Source of the DNA: Paludifilum halophilum
GTDB taxonomy: Bacteria > Bacillota > Bacilli > Thermoactinomycetales > DSM-45169
Direction of reading: 5' to 3'
Assembly (NCBI RefSeq): GCF_002245355.1
Contig: NZ_NOWF01000002.1
Location: 304,996-368,995, forward strand
DNA length: 64,000 bases
Part shown: piece after piece, positions 1 to 8,207 of the stretch
How positions within the stretch are numbered: position 1 is the stretch's first letter
How the letters are laid out: every line of letters starts with the position of its first letter
Notes under the pieces: model-generated
What the model was told of the DNA's origin: nothing
Seen by the model: the letters and a program-made list of their open reading frames with translations, nothing else
Database searches by the model: none
Translations under genes and position numbers: made by a program

Positions 1-1289
1 ATCCCCAGAGCAATGGAAATCTGGTCCGGTGTGATCAACTTTCCAGAGGCGATCAGTTTGACCCGGTTCCGGACCCCATGGTTTCTTAAGGCGGTGTCCG
101 TGATCATTAAAGCCGACTTATTGGGTAAGCCCACACTGTCCGCCAAATCTTGGAAGGAAGCGCCGGTTCCTCCTTCCCCGCCATCCACTGTGATAAAATC
201 CGGTCCTGCTCCCGTTTTTTTCATATGGGCGGCCAGTTGATTCGCTGCTTCCGGTCCGCCAACGACGATTTTGATCCCCACCGGTTTTCCGGTGCAACGA
301 CGGATCTTTTCCAAGAAAGAAAAGAGAGTGGGCAAATCGTCAAACTCCCTGAATCGGTTAGGGCTGTCCACGGATTCAAAGGGTGGGATCTTCCGGATTT
401 CAGCGATCTCCGGATTAATTTTGCTCCCGTCCACGTGTCCTCCGCGAAGTTTCGCTCCCTGTCCCAGTTTGAGCTCAATCGCTTTGACCGGGTCCATCTG
501 CCCTTTCCGCCTCAACTCCTCCCAATCCAGGCGTCCTTCACGGTCCCGTACTCCGAACAGCCCGGGACCGATCTGCATAACCAGATCCACATCCCCTTTT
601 AAATGGTAGGGGGAAAGACCGCCTTCCCCTGTGTTCATCCAACTCCCCCGAGCCATTCCCAACCCCTCCGACAGAGCGGTGATCGCTTGTTCGCCCAGAG
701 AACCGTAACTCATCGCCGACATACCGACCAACCCTTTCACAACAAAGGGGTGATCACATCCTTCACCGATGACGACAGCATCCGAATCGGCGAGCAAATA
801 CGGAGATTGATCCGAATCCACCCGCTCTTCTTTCCGGTAAAACAATCCGTCGTGCTGCAAATCATATTTTTTTGTCTTCACCCGGGGTTTGTGGTCGATC
901 CGCATCTCTTCTTCCTGCTTGGGAAACAGGGCATTTTGAATGTAGTACCCCGGCTGATCGAAGTCCCGCTCCGAGCCGAATCCGATCAAGTCCTGAAGGT
1001 ATTTTCCCCGCTTGACGATCGACTCGTAATCATTGCGGGAAAAAGGCTTTCCTTCCCGATCGTTGTGAAAAAGATATTGACGCAGTTCCGGACCGATCTT
1101 TTCCAGAAAATAACGGACTTTGCCCAACACGGGGTAATTGCGTAACACCGAATGCTCTTTTTGTTTGCGGTCATAAAAGAACAGATAAGTGAACACCAAT
1201 CCTGGTACCAACAGAATCAGAATAAGAAGAAAATCAATCCCAAACCAATTGTCCAAAAACGCCCTCAATTTCCAAGACTCCCTTCCCAT
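1..1289 (-). CDS. FMN-binding glutamate synthase family protein (3' end outside window)
   Basis: The reverse strand is open from ATG at 1289 to the left edge, so the C-terminal part is missing. The protein starts with a hydrophobic segment (residues about 10-32, FLLILILLVPGLVF) and continues into the conserved FMN/Fe-S glutamate-synthase alpha domain. Recognisable blocks are MSAMSYGSLG, NTGEGGLSP, the glycine-rich KLGQGAKLRGGHV and DGGEGGTGA, typical of the Glu_synthase family. Stand-alone members with one N-terminal membrane helix are common in Bacillales and are about 520 aa. Their physiological reaction is not established; true glutamate synthesis from 2-oxoglutarate needs partners not seen here. 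The family call is firm and the substrate is unknown. Confidence 0.88.
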   Translation of the reverse strand, partial: MGRESWKLRAFLDNWFGIDFLLILILLVPGLVFTYLFFYDRKQKEHSVLRNYPVLGKVRYFLEKIGPELRQYLFHNDREGKPFSRNDYESIVKRGKYLQDLIGFGSERDFDQPGYYIQNALFPKQEEEMRIDHKPRVKTKKYDLQHDGLFYRKEERVDSDQSPYLLADSDAVVIGEGCDHPFVVKGLVGMSAMSYGSLGEQAITALSEGLGMARGSWMNTGEGGLSPYHLKGDVDLVMQIGPGLFGVRDREGRLDWEELRRKGQMDPVKAIELKLGQGAKLRGGHVDGSKINPEIAEIRKIPPFESVDSPNRFREFDDLPTLFSFLEKIRRCTGKPVGIKIVVGGPEAANQLAAHMKKTGAGPDFITVDGGEGGTGASFQDLADSVGLPNKSALMITDTALRNHGVRNRVKLIASGKLITPDQISIALG

Positions 1290-1352
1290 CCATAAAAATA
1301 TGACCGTTCTCTCTTTTCCCTTCTGACCCGGGGAGAAAACGGCATTTAAAAA

Positions 1353-1377
1353 AGCCGAACCACTATTGGGTTCGGCT
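1353..1377 (-). terminator. Rho-independent terminator of namA
   Basis: A perfect 9-bp stem (AGCCGAACC/GGTTCGGCT) with a 7-nt loop is followed on the minus strand by a run of T. It lies 17 bases after the namA stop codon. Confidence 0.85.
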
Positions 1378-1394
1378 CCGTCAAGCACCTTTAT

Positions 1395-2417
1395 CTAAAA
1401 CGCTCGTTGATACGCCTGCGGGAGTGTATTTTCCTTGGCGAGGGCCAAAGCGGCTTCATTGGCCCAGTAGGGGTTGCGCAACATCCCCCGCCCGACGGCG
1501 GCTACATCTGCCCATTCATTTTGAAGAACCATCTCCGCCACCTTGGGGTCATCCAGACGTCCGACGGCGATGACAGGGACGCCGACCGCTTCCCGGACGG
1601 TCGCGGCGTAAGGTACCTGGTACCCCGGAGAGGAGGCCCGTACAGGCGGCGGTGCCGCCGGAGATTCCCCGCCGGAGCTGATATCAAAAGCGTCCACTCC
1701 CAGGCGATGAAAGAGATGACACCGTTCAACGGTATCCTCCAGACCGTAACCGTTCTCGGCAAACTCCACGGCGGAAAGACGCATCAACAACGGCATCTCC
1801 CTCGGAATCCGTTTCCGCACCGCCCGGATCACTTCGGAGGCAAACCGTTCAGGCTCTCCATATTCGTCCTTACGCTGATTGGAAATCCGGGAGATAAACT
1901 GGTGAATCAGATACCCGTGGGCGCCGTGAATCTCCACGGTGTCGGCTCCTGCACGAACCGCCCGCTCCGCCCCGTCAGCGAACCGTTCGATCATCTCCTC
2001 CACTTCCCCTTTGCTCATCTCGTCGGGGACTCTCCACCCCTCCTTAAATGGAACAGCGGAGGGAGCCACAGGAGACAAGCTTTCCGATTCCGCCTTTCGC
2101 CCCGCGTGGGCGATCTGGACCCCCACCTTGGCTCCATATGTGTGACAGGCATCGATGATCCGCCGAAAAGCGGGTATATGGTCATCGGACCAGATTCCCA
2201 GGTCTTTGTCGGTGATCCGACCGTCGGGATCAACATCCGTCATTTCCATCATAATCAGGCCCGTCCCTCCGACGGCCCGGGAGACATAATGGACGAAATG
2301 CCAGTCCTCCGGCTTTCCGTCCCTTCCTGTTACGCTATATTGACACATGGGTGACATCATGACCCGGTTTTTCAACTCCAGCCCTTTAAGCTGAAACGGA
2401 TCAAACAAGCCCGGCAT
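1395..2417 (-). CDS. namA: NADPH dehydrogenase NamA, old yellow enzyme family
   Basis: This 340-residue FMN-dependent ene-reductase matches the length and motifs of Bacillus YqjM/NamA. It reduces activated C=C bonds, and in some members nitro groups, with NADPH. Visible blocks are LKNRVMMSPMCQYS (N-terminal FMN-binding loop with the YqjM-type cysteine), QIAHAGRK, GADTVEIHGAHGYLIHQF, and VGRGMLRNPYWA near the C-terminus. The ATG at 2417 was chosen because AGGAG lies about 9 bases upstream and it gives the family N-terminus MPGLFDPF; an upstream in-frame ATG at 2486 adds 23 atypical residues. It follows gmuE by 209 bases with a possible terminator between, so it is probably transcribed separately. 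Confidence 0.93.
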   Translation of the reverse strand: MPGLFDPFQLKGLELKNRVMMSPMCQYSVTGRDGKPEDWHFVHYVSRAVGGTGLIMMEMTDVDPDGRITDKDLGIWSDDHIPAFRRIIDACHTYGAKVGVQIAHAGRKAESESLSPVAPSAVPFKEGWRVPDEMSKGEVEEMIERFADGAERAVRAGADTVEIHGAHGYLIHQFISRISNQRKDEYGEPERFASEVIRAVRKRIPREMPLLMRLSAVEFAENGYGLEDTVERCHLFHRLGVDAFDISSGGESPAAPPPVRASSPGYQVPYAATVREAVGVPVIAVGRLDDPKVAEMVLQNEWADVAAVGRGMLRNPYWANEAALALAKENTLPQAYQRAF

Positions 2418-2521
2418 CGCATATCCACTCCTATCCTTTTTTCTAATCCAATGGCATGGGCATGAACCCTTTCTTCTTTTTCCCACCTGTTCTCCATATC
2501 AAACCGGTCGACCCCCAAACA

Positions 2522-2556
2522 AAATCCCCCCCTTGCATCTATGACAGGAGGGATTT
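2522..2556 (-). terminator. Possible weak terminator after gmuE
   Basis: A 10-bp stem with one G-T pair (AAATCCCTCC with GGGGGGATTT, minus strand) is followed by a short T-rich tail. It would separate the gmu operon from namA. The T-run is poor. Confidence 0.45.
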
Positions 2557-2626
2557 GACCGTTGTCCGTGACACTCATATAGTCTTCCATAAACCAAGCT
2601 CTCCGCGCAGGAGGCACCGGATATCT

Positions 2627-3520
2627 TCAATCTCCCCGTCCTTTCGCTTCTTGACGGGCTTGATCAGCAAGAACAAGAGCTCCCTTGACACCGGCATCAT
2701 CCCCCAGTTGAGGCGGTACGATATAGTCGTCCATTCGGCTGGACAGTTGTGGAAAGTCGATATAGTCGTTCAATAACTCTTTTAAATATTGGCGTATATG
2801 TACCCAGATGAGCTCCTGCTTCATCACGCCTCCACCGAGAATCACTTTTTGCGGAGAAAGAATGAGGATATATTGCATCAGGGCTTGAGCGATGTAATAA
2901 CCTTCCAGCTTCCAAACTTCCTCCCTTTCTTTTAAAAGAACTCCTTTTTCTCCCCAGCGGTCTTCAATCGCAGGGCCCGAAGCCAAACCTTCAAGGCAGT
3001 CCTGATGATAGGGACATCTTCCTGGATATTCATCATTCGGGTGGCGCCGCACAAGAATATGCCCCATTTCAGGATGAGAAAGTCCGTGAAGGAGCTTTTC
3101 GTGGATCACAGCACCGGCTCCAATACCGGTTCCGACCGTTATATACAAACAACTGTCCAAACCTTGGGCCGCACCAAAAGCGGCCTCTCCCAGTGCCGCG
3201 GCATTCACGTCCGTTTGAAAACCGACGGGTACACGGAACCGATCATGAATCCTTTGCATCAAAGGAACGTTTCGCCATGCCGTCTTTGGAGTCGTCGTCA
3301 ACATCCCGTATGTCGGGCTCTTCGGATGGACATCCGCTGGACCAAAAGATCCGATTCCAATGGCATCCAGCTCAAATCCCTCAAAAAAGCGAATCACCCT
3401 TGCTAAGGTTTCCTCCGGAATCGTTGTGGGGATTTGCGTCCTTTTAATCGCATTCTTCTTTTCATCTCCTACAGCACAAACAAACTTGGTGCCACCCGCC
3501 TCGATTCCTCCGAAAAGCAT
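2627..3520 (-). CDS. gmuE: ROK-family fructokinase, GmuE type
   Basis: This 297-residue ROK sugar kinase has the N-terminal phosphate loop GGIEAGGTKFVCAVG, the ROK signature region TVGTGIGAGAV and HPEMGHI, and a zinc-type cluster (H..RCPYHQDCLEG). It phosphorylates a hexose with ATP; the Bacillus homologues ScrK and GmuE/YdhR act on fructose. In the B. subtilis glucomannan operon the same gene follows gmuR, and here it lies 29 bases behind gmuR on the same strand. It is the last gene of the operon in this window: gmuF (mannose-6-phosphate isomerase) and gmuG (mannanase) do not follow. Confidence 0.9.
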   Translation of the reverse strand: MLFGGIEAGGTKFVCAVGDEKKNAIKRTQIPTTIPEETLARVIRFFEGFELDAIGIGSFGPADVHPKSPTYGMLTTTPKTAWRNVPLMQRIHDRFRVPVGFQTDVNAAALGEAAFGAAQGLDSCLYITVGTGIGAGAVIHEKLLHGLSHPEMGHILVRRHPNDEYPGRCPYHQDCLEGLASGPAIEDRWGEKGVLLKEREEVWKLEGYYIAQALMQYILILSPQKVILGGGVMKQELIWVHIRQYLKELLNDYIDFPQLSSRMDDYIVPPQLGDDAGVKGALVLADQARQEAKGRGD

Positions 3521-3549
3521 CCCTTGTTCCCCCAGATCTGAAAAAGTCG

Positions 3550-4263
3550 TTACTGTCGAACATCAACGGTTGTCACTACAAACTTATCGTAGCGGTGTCT
3601 TGCAAAGGAATACTCAAAGGGATTTCCCGTATTTAAAAAGCCCACCAGCTCTACTTCGAGAATCGGATCATCCGGTTGGCAATCCAGATACTCTTGGTCC
3701 AATTCATTCGGCTTACAAGCTCTTATCTTCCGATGAGAACCGCCGATGGTCAAGCCCAAGGTTTGGGTGATATGGTTATAAATCGAGGCATGTAAAACCT
3801 TTTCATTGATCCCGGGAACCAATTGAGTGGACATATAAGTTCGTTCGATTACATAGGGTTCATCCTCCACCTTTCTTAAACGGATAATATGATAGACCGG
3901 AGTATCGGCATCAATCGCCAGATGGGTCATCACTTCCTCTGATGGAAATTGAACCTCAAATCGGATGACCGTACTGCTTACCTTCTTGTCTTTTAATAGA
4001 TTCGTCAATCCGACCGTCTCTTTACTGACTACGTTGACCCGACTATCCTGAATGGCTGATTTTATAATAAAGGTTCCATGTCCCCGCTTCCGATAGAGCA
4101 TGCCCTCGGATACCAAAAGATCGAGTGCTTTCTTCATGGTCATCCGACTGCATTTAAATTCTTCCGCCAGCGATAATTCATCCGGAATCGGCTGTTCCAT
4201 CGAGTAAAATCCATTTTTTATTCTTTTTCTCATCTCTTCGGAAATGACTTCATACTTGCTCAT
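3550..4263 (-). CDS. gmuR: GntR/HutC-family repressor GmuR
   Basis: This 237-residue regulator has an N-terminal GntR winged helix (about residues 1-65, with ELSLAEEFKCSRMTMKKAL and the wing YRKRGHGTFI) and a C-terminal UTRA effector domain (about 85-230, with VYHIIRLR, ERTYMS and FEYSFARHRYDKF). It is expected to repress the gmu operon until a sugar phosphate binds. The ATG at 4263 is preceded by GAGGTG at 10 bases. An in-frame upstream ATG at 4395 lies inside a palindromic repeat and was rejected. Unlike the usual tight operon spacing, 284 bases of repeat-type DNA lie between gmuD and this gene. Confidence 0.9.
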   Translation of the reverse strand: MSKYEVISEEMRKRIKNGFYSMEQPIPDELSLAEEFKCSRMTMKKALDLLVSEGMLYRKRGHGTFIIKSAIQDSRVNVVSKETVGLTNLLKDKKVSSTVIRFEVQFPSEEVMTHLAIDADTPVYHIIRLRKVEDEPYVIERTYMSTQLVPGINEKVLHASIYNHITQTLGLTIGGSHRKIRACKPNELDQEYLDCQPDDPILEVELVGFLNTGNPFEYSFARHRYDKFVVTTVDVRQ

Positions 4264-4294
4264 GACAGCAAAACACCTCATTGTATACAGTTCC

Positions 4295-4417
4295 CTGGAA
4301 GTGTTGTGATGGATGCATTCTTTGATGAGTCGGGGTTGGGTTTCCACACTCTGTGTCGTTGTTCCGATGAGCCAGAGGTACTCTGTGGAACCCAACCCTC
4401 CTGTTCACAACTTCTAG
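4295..4417. repeat. Palindromic repeat, family P (copy 1, diverged)
   Basis: The outer arms CTGGAAGTGTTGTGA and TCACAACTTCTAG enclose inner arms around GGTTGGGTTTCCACA and CTGTGGAACCCAACC. The loop between resembles GTTGTTCCGATGAGCCAGAGG. The same architecture and loop occur in a cleaner copy at 47874-48015, so this is a dispersed element. It sits inside the gmu operon between gmuD and gmuR. A short minus-strand ORF over it is not credible as a gene. Confidence 0.75.
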
Positions 4418-4551
4418 TGCCCCTTCAGGCAACCTTGATCTGTTTGATCCCTTGCTGGGGGTGGTCGGGCTGGCAGGCCGTCTCCGATCTCTTGCAAAAA
4501 ACGCATACGCCGGCCTACCCCTCCCAACTTGATTCCCAGATAGGGCACTAG
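4414..4551. repeat. MITE-like element bounded by CTAG, abutting the palindrome
   Basis: The ends read CTAGTGCCC (4414-4422) and GGGCACTAG (4543-4551), a perfect 9-bp inverted repeat, with CTAG as a possible target duplication. The left CTAG is shared with the preceding palindrome. The right CTAG supplies the TAG stop codon of gmuD. No ORF is carried. Confidence 0.55.
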
Positions 4552-5951
4552 AACCCGTTCTGTTCGGAAACTCTTTTCATCCATTGGCCGCTTTTTTTAA
4601 TGGAGCGCTCTCCGTCTTTTTCAAGATGGACCGATACCAACCCATATCGGTTTTTATAAGCATTGCACCATGACCAATTATCCATAAACGTCCACAAGTG
4701 GTAACCTTTGACGTTACATCCTTCTTGGATCGCTTGATGAACCCATTTTAGATGTTCTTGGATAAATTCAATCCGATAGTCATCCTGAATGATACCGTTT
4801 TCATCCCTAAAACGTTCTTCATCTTCAACCCCCATCCCATTTTCAGAGATAAAACACTCGATATTGTCATAGTTTTCTTTCAGATTAATAAGTATATCAT
4901 AGATTCCTTTTTCATAGATTTCCCAACCTCTGTAGCGGTTCATTTTTCGACCGGGCATTTCATAACTGTCAAAAAAGCGGTCCGGCATAAAGGGGGCTTC
5001 CGGATTGGGCAGATGTTCCTTCGCTTTCACCCGTCTGGGCTGATAGTAGTTGACTCCGAGTAAGTCGATCGTATGCTGTCTGATCGTATCCAAGTCTTTC
5101 TTTTCCATTTTCGGCATGTAGCCTTCTTCTTTCAAAATGTCCACCAATTCTGTCGGGAATTCACCTTTGATGGAGGGATCCAGAAAAGAACGGTTAAAGA
5201 AGGTATCGGCTATTTTGGACGCTTTGAGGTCCGCAGGATGTCGGCTTCTCGGATAAGAAGGTGTCAGGCTGATAATAATCCCGATTTTTCCGTCCTGCTG
5301 TTGCTCCCTGTACGCTTGAATGGCTTTTGCACTCGCCAGAATCGTATGATAACCAACCTGAACGGCTTTTTGAAAATCCACTTCATTGGGATAATGAAAA
5401 TCGTACAGGTAACCTCCTTCCACCGGAACAACCGGTTCGTTATGGGTAAACCACTTTTTCACACGGTCTCCAAATAACCGAAAGCAAGTCGCGGCATAGT
5501 CGACATACGCATCCACCACTTCCCTGCTGGTCCAGCCGCCGATCTTCTGCATCTCCAACGGCATATCGAAATGATAAAGATTGACGAAAGGCTCGATTCC
5601 CGCAGATAATAATTCATCAATGACTCGATTATAAAAGTAAACCGCTTTCTGATTGACTTCTCCACGGCCAGCCGGAATCATTCTCGACCAGGAAATCGAC
5701 AACCGGAAAGAATTATGCCCGATTTCCTTCATCCGTTGAATATCTTCTTGATACCGATCGTAAAATCGGGATGTTGTTCCGGGTCCTACCCCGTTAAAGA
5801 AACGGTTCGGTTCTGTTTGATACCAGTGATCCCAAATGTTTTTGCCTTTACCGTCTTTATCGGCGGCACCTTCGATTTGTGTCGCCGAAGTCGCCGATCC
5901 CCACCAAAAATCTTTCGGAAAACGATACCGGATGTTTTCAGTCGTTTGCAT
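4548..5951 (-). CDS. gmuD: 6-phospho-beta-glucosidase, GH1 (GmuD)
   Basis: This 467-residue glycoside hydrolase family 1 enzyme hydrolyses phosphorylated beta-disaccharides delivered by the PTS to a hexose and hexose 6-phosphate in the cytoplasm. The N-terminal signature FWWGSATSATQIEGA, the acid/base motif THNEP (Glu near residue 172) and the nucleophile motif SENGMG (near residue 370) are present. Length and order fit GmuD of B. subtilis. It lies 13 bases after gmuC. Its stop codon is part of the CTAG boundary of the adjacent repeat. Confidence 0.93.
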   Translation of the reverse strand: MQTTENIRYRFPKDFWWGSATSATQIEGAADKDGKGKNIWDHWYQTEPNRFFNGVGPGTTSRFYDRYQEDIQRMKEIGHNSFRLSISWSRMIPAGRGEVNQKAVYFYNRVIDELLSAGIEPFVNLYHFDMPLEMQKIGGWTSREVVDAYVDYAATCFRLFGDRVKKWFTHNEPVVPVEGGYLYDFHYPNEVDFQKAVQVGYHTILASAKAIQAYREQQQDGKIGIIISLTPSYPRSRHPADLKASKIADTFFNRSFLDPSIKGEFPTELVDILKEEGYMPKMEKKDLDTIRQHTIDLLGVNYYQPRRVKAKEHLPNPEAPFMPDRFFDSYEMPGRKMNRYRGWEIYEKGIYDILINLKENYDNIECFISENGMGVEDEERFRDENGIIQDDYRIEFIQEHLKWVHQAIQEGCNVKGYHLWTFMDNWSWCNAYKNRYGLVSVHLEKDGERSIKKSGQWMKRVSEQNGF

Positions 5952-5964
5952 ATCGCATTCTCCT

Positions 5965-7299
5965 TTATAACGCTTGTTCTTTCGAGGAATGATCGGTTTG
6001 CGCCTTTGTCTCCGTGTTTTCCGTTTGCCTCTCCTTTTTGACGTTCATACGATCCATTACCTGCAAAAACGGCATCCAAATGATCAATACAATCCCCATA
6101 TTCACCAGTTGCAACACTCCGCCCGCCAACGAGTTTGTCGCCAAGATGCCATTGATAAAGACCGGCACCGTCCACGGCACGGCTACCCCGGTGGGAGGAG
6201 GGACGATACCCGTAGACATGGCGAAGTAGGTGACTAATGTGACGATCATGGGAGCCAGAATCCACGGAATAACAATCACCGGATTCATCACAACCGGCAA
6301 ACCAAAGATGATCGGTTCATTGACATTGAACAGACCCGGCCCGAGACTCAGCTTTCCCACCTGTTTCATTTGCTTGCTCTTCATAAACAACAGGATAGCG
6401 ATCACCACAGCCAGCGTCATACCGGATCCGCCCATCCCCACCGTATAAATTTCCATGAATTGTTTGCTGATGATGTTGGGGACTTCCCCAGTTTCCGTAT
6501 ACGAGGTCAAATTTTCAACCATTAAGGTATTCCAGATAGGATCCATGATCGAATTGACGATGATCTGGCCGTGTAAACCAAAAAACCATAACAGCTGTAC
6601 GAAAAAGACCGCAATCACTGTCGGAATAATACCGCTGCCCAGGTTGACCAAGGGAGCCTGCACGGCATTGAAAATCAAGTCGTGTAAATTGGTATTCAAT
6701 CCTTGCGTCACGCCAATATTGACTATTAGGAATATTGACAAGGTAAAGACGGCCGGAATTAATGCGGCGAATGATTTGGCGACAGCAGGAGGTACACTCG
6801 CCGGCATCTTGATAGTCCATTTCTTCTGTACAAAAAACCGATAAATCTCCCCTGCGAAAAAGCCCGTGATCATTCCCAAAAACATCCCTTTGGCTCCCAG
6901 CCGGTCGAGGGGAATCACGTCTGTAACAGGTTCGGCCCCTTCCGGTGTCAAGATGAAGGGGGTAAGGATCAAAAAGGATGCTAAGGCGATCACCCCTCCG
7001 AATACCGCCTCCACATCATAACTTCTCGAAAGATAATAACCGATGCCGAATACGACAAATACGGTCATGATCGATATGGTTGCTTGAGAGGCGGGACCCA
7101 GGGCGGACTGCAATGTACCCAATGCTGAATCGCTCATGATTTTTTCAAGAAACGGAAGATTGGCCAGCACTACAGCGACGGATCCGAAAATGGTAAGGGG
7201 AAAAGCCAACATAAAAGCGTCGCGTAAAACTTGCAAATAACGGTTGTTATTCAATTTACCGGCGATGGGGACAAGGATTTTATTTAACCGGTCAAACAA
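5965..7299 (-). CDS. gmuC: PTS cellobiose/oligo-beta-mannoside transporter EIIC
   Basis: This 444-residue membrane component of a lactose/cellobiose-family PTS forms the sugar channel. It has about ten hydrophobic segments, a GKLNNNRYLQVLRDAFMLAFP start typical of CelB/GmuC and the NEPIIFGLP motif. I place the start at TTG 7299 because AAAGGAGG precedes it by 7 bases and gives the family N-terminus LFDRLNKIL; a TTG at 7317 is the upstream alternative. The tail (KKERQTENTETKAQTDHSSKEQ) is polar. It belongs to the gmu operon, and its ribosome site overlaps the end of gmuA. Confidence 0.92.
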   Translation of the reverse strand: MFDRLNKILVPIAGKLNNNRYLQVLRDAFMLAFPLTIFGSVAVVLANLPFLEKIMSDSALGTLQSALGPASQATISIMTVFVVFGIGYYLSRSYDVEAVFGGVIALASFLILTPFILTPEGAEPVTDVIPLDRLGAKGMFLGMITGFFAGEIYRFFVQKKWTIKMPASVPPAVAKSFAALIPAVFTLSIFLIVNIGVTQGLNTNLHDLIFNAVQAPLVNLGSGIIPTVIAVFFVQLLWFFGLHGQIIVNSIMDPIWNTLMVENLTSYTETGEVPNIISKQFMEIYTVGMGGSGMTLAVVIAILLFMKSKQMKQVGKLSLGPGLFNVNEPIIFGLPVVMNPVIVIPWILAPMIVTLVTYFAMSTGIVPPPTGVAVPWTVPVFINGILATNSLAGGVLQLVNMGIVLIIWMPFLQVMDRMNVKKERQTENTETKAQTDHSSKEQAL

Positions 7300-7313
7300 A
7301 TAAAACCCTCCTT

Positions 7314-7649
7314 TCAATCATCCCTCTTTTTGAAAATTTCCAGCATTTCTCGGACAAGCTCTTTCATCGTGACCGTTGACATGAGGTGATCTTCCGCGTG
7401 CATCAGGAGCAATGAAATATCCGTTTTTTCACCTGAGGCTTCCTTTTGCACCATTTGAAAATGGATGTCATGAGCCCCTTGCAAGTCTTCTTCCGCTTTC
7501 GCCAACAGGTTTTCCGATTCGGCTGTGTTCCCCTCGCGATATTCCCGCAGAGATTGGATGATTTTACTTCGGGCATTTCCGCTGTGACTGATTAACTGAA
7601 AATTGATCTGCTCAGTCGTCAAGTTTTCAAGCTTTAATTTCTCCATCAT
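7314..7649 (-). CDS. gmuA: PTS lactose/cellobiose-family EIIA
   Basis: This 111-residue helical phosphocarrier transfers phosphate from HPr to EIIB. The conserved MHAEDHLM block contains the phospho-accepting histidine (about residue 83). It overlaps the end of gmuB by four bases and has GGGGGAACA before its ATG, so the two are translationally coupled. An MMEK start leaves two adjacent ATGs as options. Confidence 0.93.
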   Translation of the reverse strand: MMEKLKLENLTTEQINFQLISHSGNARSKIIQSLREYREGNTAESENLLAKAEEDLQGAHDIHFQMVQKEASGEKTDISLLLMHAEDHLMSTVTMKELVREMLEIFKKRDD

Positions 7650-7957
7650 TGTTCCCCCATCAAGTTTAATGCCTGTTCATAAGCTTTTTTTCCATCTGCC
7701 ATACCATAGGCCACCGTGTCAATGACATCAACAGGAACCCCGTATTTTTCTCCCTCTCCCTGCAGTTCCTTTTTTAAAAAGCTCATTTGCGGTCCGATTA
7801 AAACAACATCCGCATTCTCCATTTCTTTTTTCGCCCGATCCTGTCCAACCGCCCAAATTTCCGCCTCATCGCCGATTGATTTTGCATGTTCAGACATCTT
7901 GGTTACCAACAAACTGGTGGACATCCCTGAACTACAAGCCAACAAGATTTTCTTCAT
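7646..7957 (-). CDS. gmuB: PTS lactose/cellobiose-family EIIB
   Basis: This 103-residue cytoplasmic EIIB has the phospho-cysteine loop LLACSSGMSTSLL near the N-terminus. The ATG at 7957 was chosen because AAGGAG lies 10 bases upstream; a TTG at 7966 sits directly on that site and is unlikely. It is the first gene of the gmu operon, followed by EIIA, EIIC, the phospho-glucosidase, the repressor and the kinase. Confidence 0.93.
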   Translation of the reverse strand: MKKILLACSSGMSTSLLVTKMSEHAKSIGDEAEIWAVGQDRAKKEMENADVVLIGPQMSFLKKELQGEGEKYGVPVDVIDTVAYGMADGKKAYEQALNLMGEQ

Positions 7958-7985
7958 CCTGATCAAACTCCTTACGTTTAGGATT

Positions 7986-8000
7986 GTATAGCGCTTACAT
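7986..8000 (-). promoter_or_regulatory. cre-like catabolite repression site
   Basis: On the minus strand this reads TGTAAGCGCTATACA, close to the CcpA cre consensus but with one extra base in the right half. It lies just downstream of the predicted start point of the gmu operon, where CcpA could block transcription. Confidence 0.5.
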
Positions 8001-8006
8001 TTGTCA

Positions 8007-8035
8007 TTATAGTGAACTCACCCGAAAATGTCTAT
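8007..8035 (-). promoter_or_regulatory. SigA-type promoter of the gmu operon
   Basis: The -35 box TAGACA (8030-8035) and the -10 box TATAAT (8007-8012) are separated by 17 bases on the minus strand. This places the start point near 8000, about 40 bases before gmuB. Confidence 0.75.
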
Positions 8036-8042
8036 ACATTTA
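8027..8042 (-). promoter_or_regulatory. Probable GmuR operator
   Basis: AAATGTATAGACATTT is a perfect dyad of AAATGT around ATAG. It overlaps the -35 box of the gmu promoter and has the size and form of GntR/HutC-family operators. That GmuR binds it is inferred. Confidence 0.6.
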
Positions 8043-8188
8043 TAAAATAAAATATAGTCAAATTGTGATGAGGAGGAGGAAAACCCGGCGCAGAGGCGGT
8101 AATCGGCCCCCCGCACCCGGTTAGCTAATCAATCGCTTGTTAATCCGACAGGCCCCAGATCATCTCTCCATTTGATCAACAAAAAAGA

Positions 8189-8207
8189 GAAACGCCTTCA
8201 GCGTTTC
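8189..8207 (-). terminator. Terminator overlapping the end of the kinase-like gene
   Basis: The GAAACGC/GCGTTTC stem with a 5-base loop is followed on the minus strand by TCTTTTTT. The stop codon at 8198-8200 lies in the loop. Confidence 0.8.

Noticed and set aside
1407-2354. 315-codon plus-strand frame opposite namA
   Set aside because: It lies fully antisense to a well-conserved enzyme and has no ribosome site or family features.
2372-2617. 81-codon minus-strand frame overlapping the namA start
   Set aside because: The composition is irregular, the gmuE terminator hairpin lies inside it, and no convincing ribosome site was seen.
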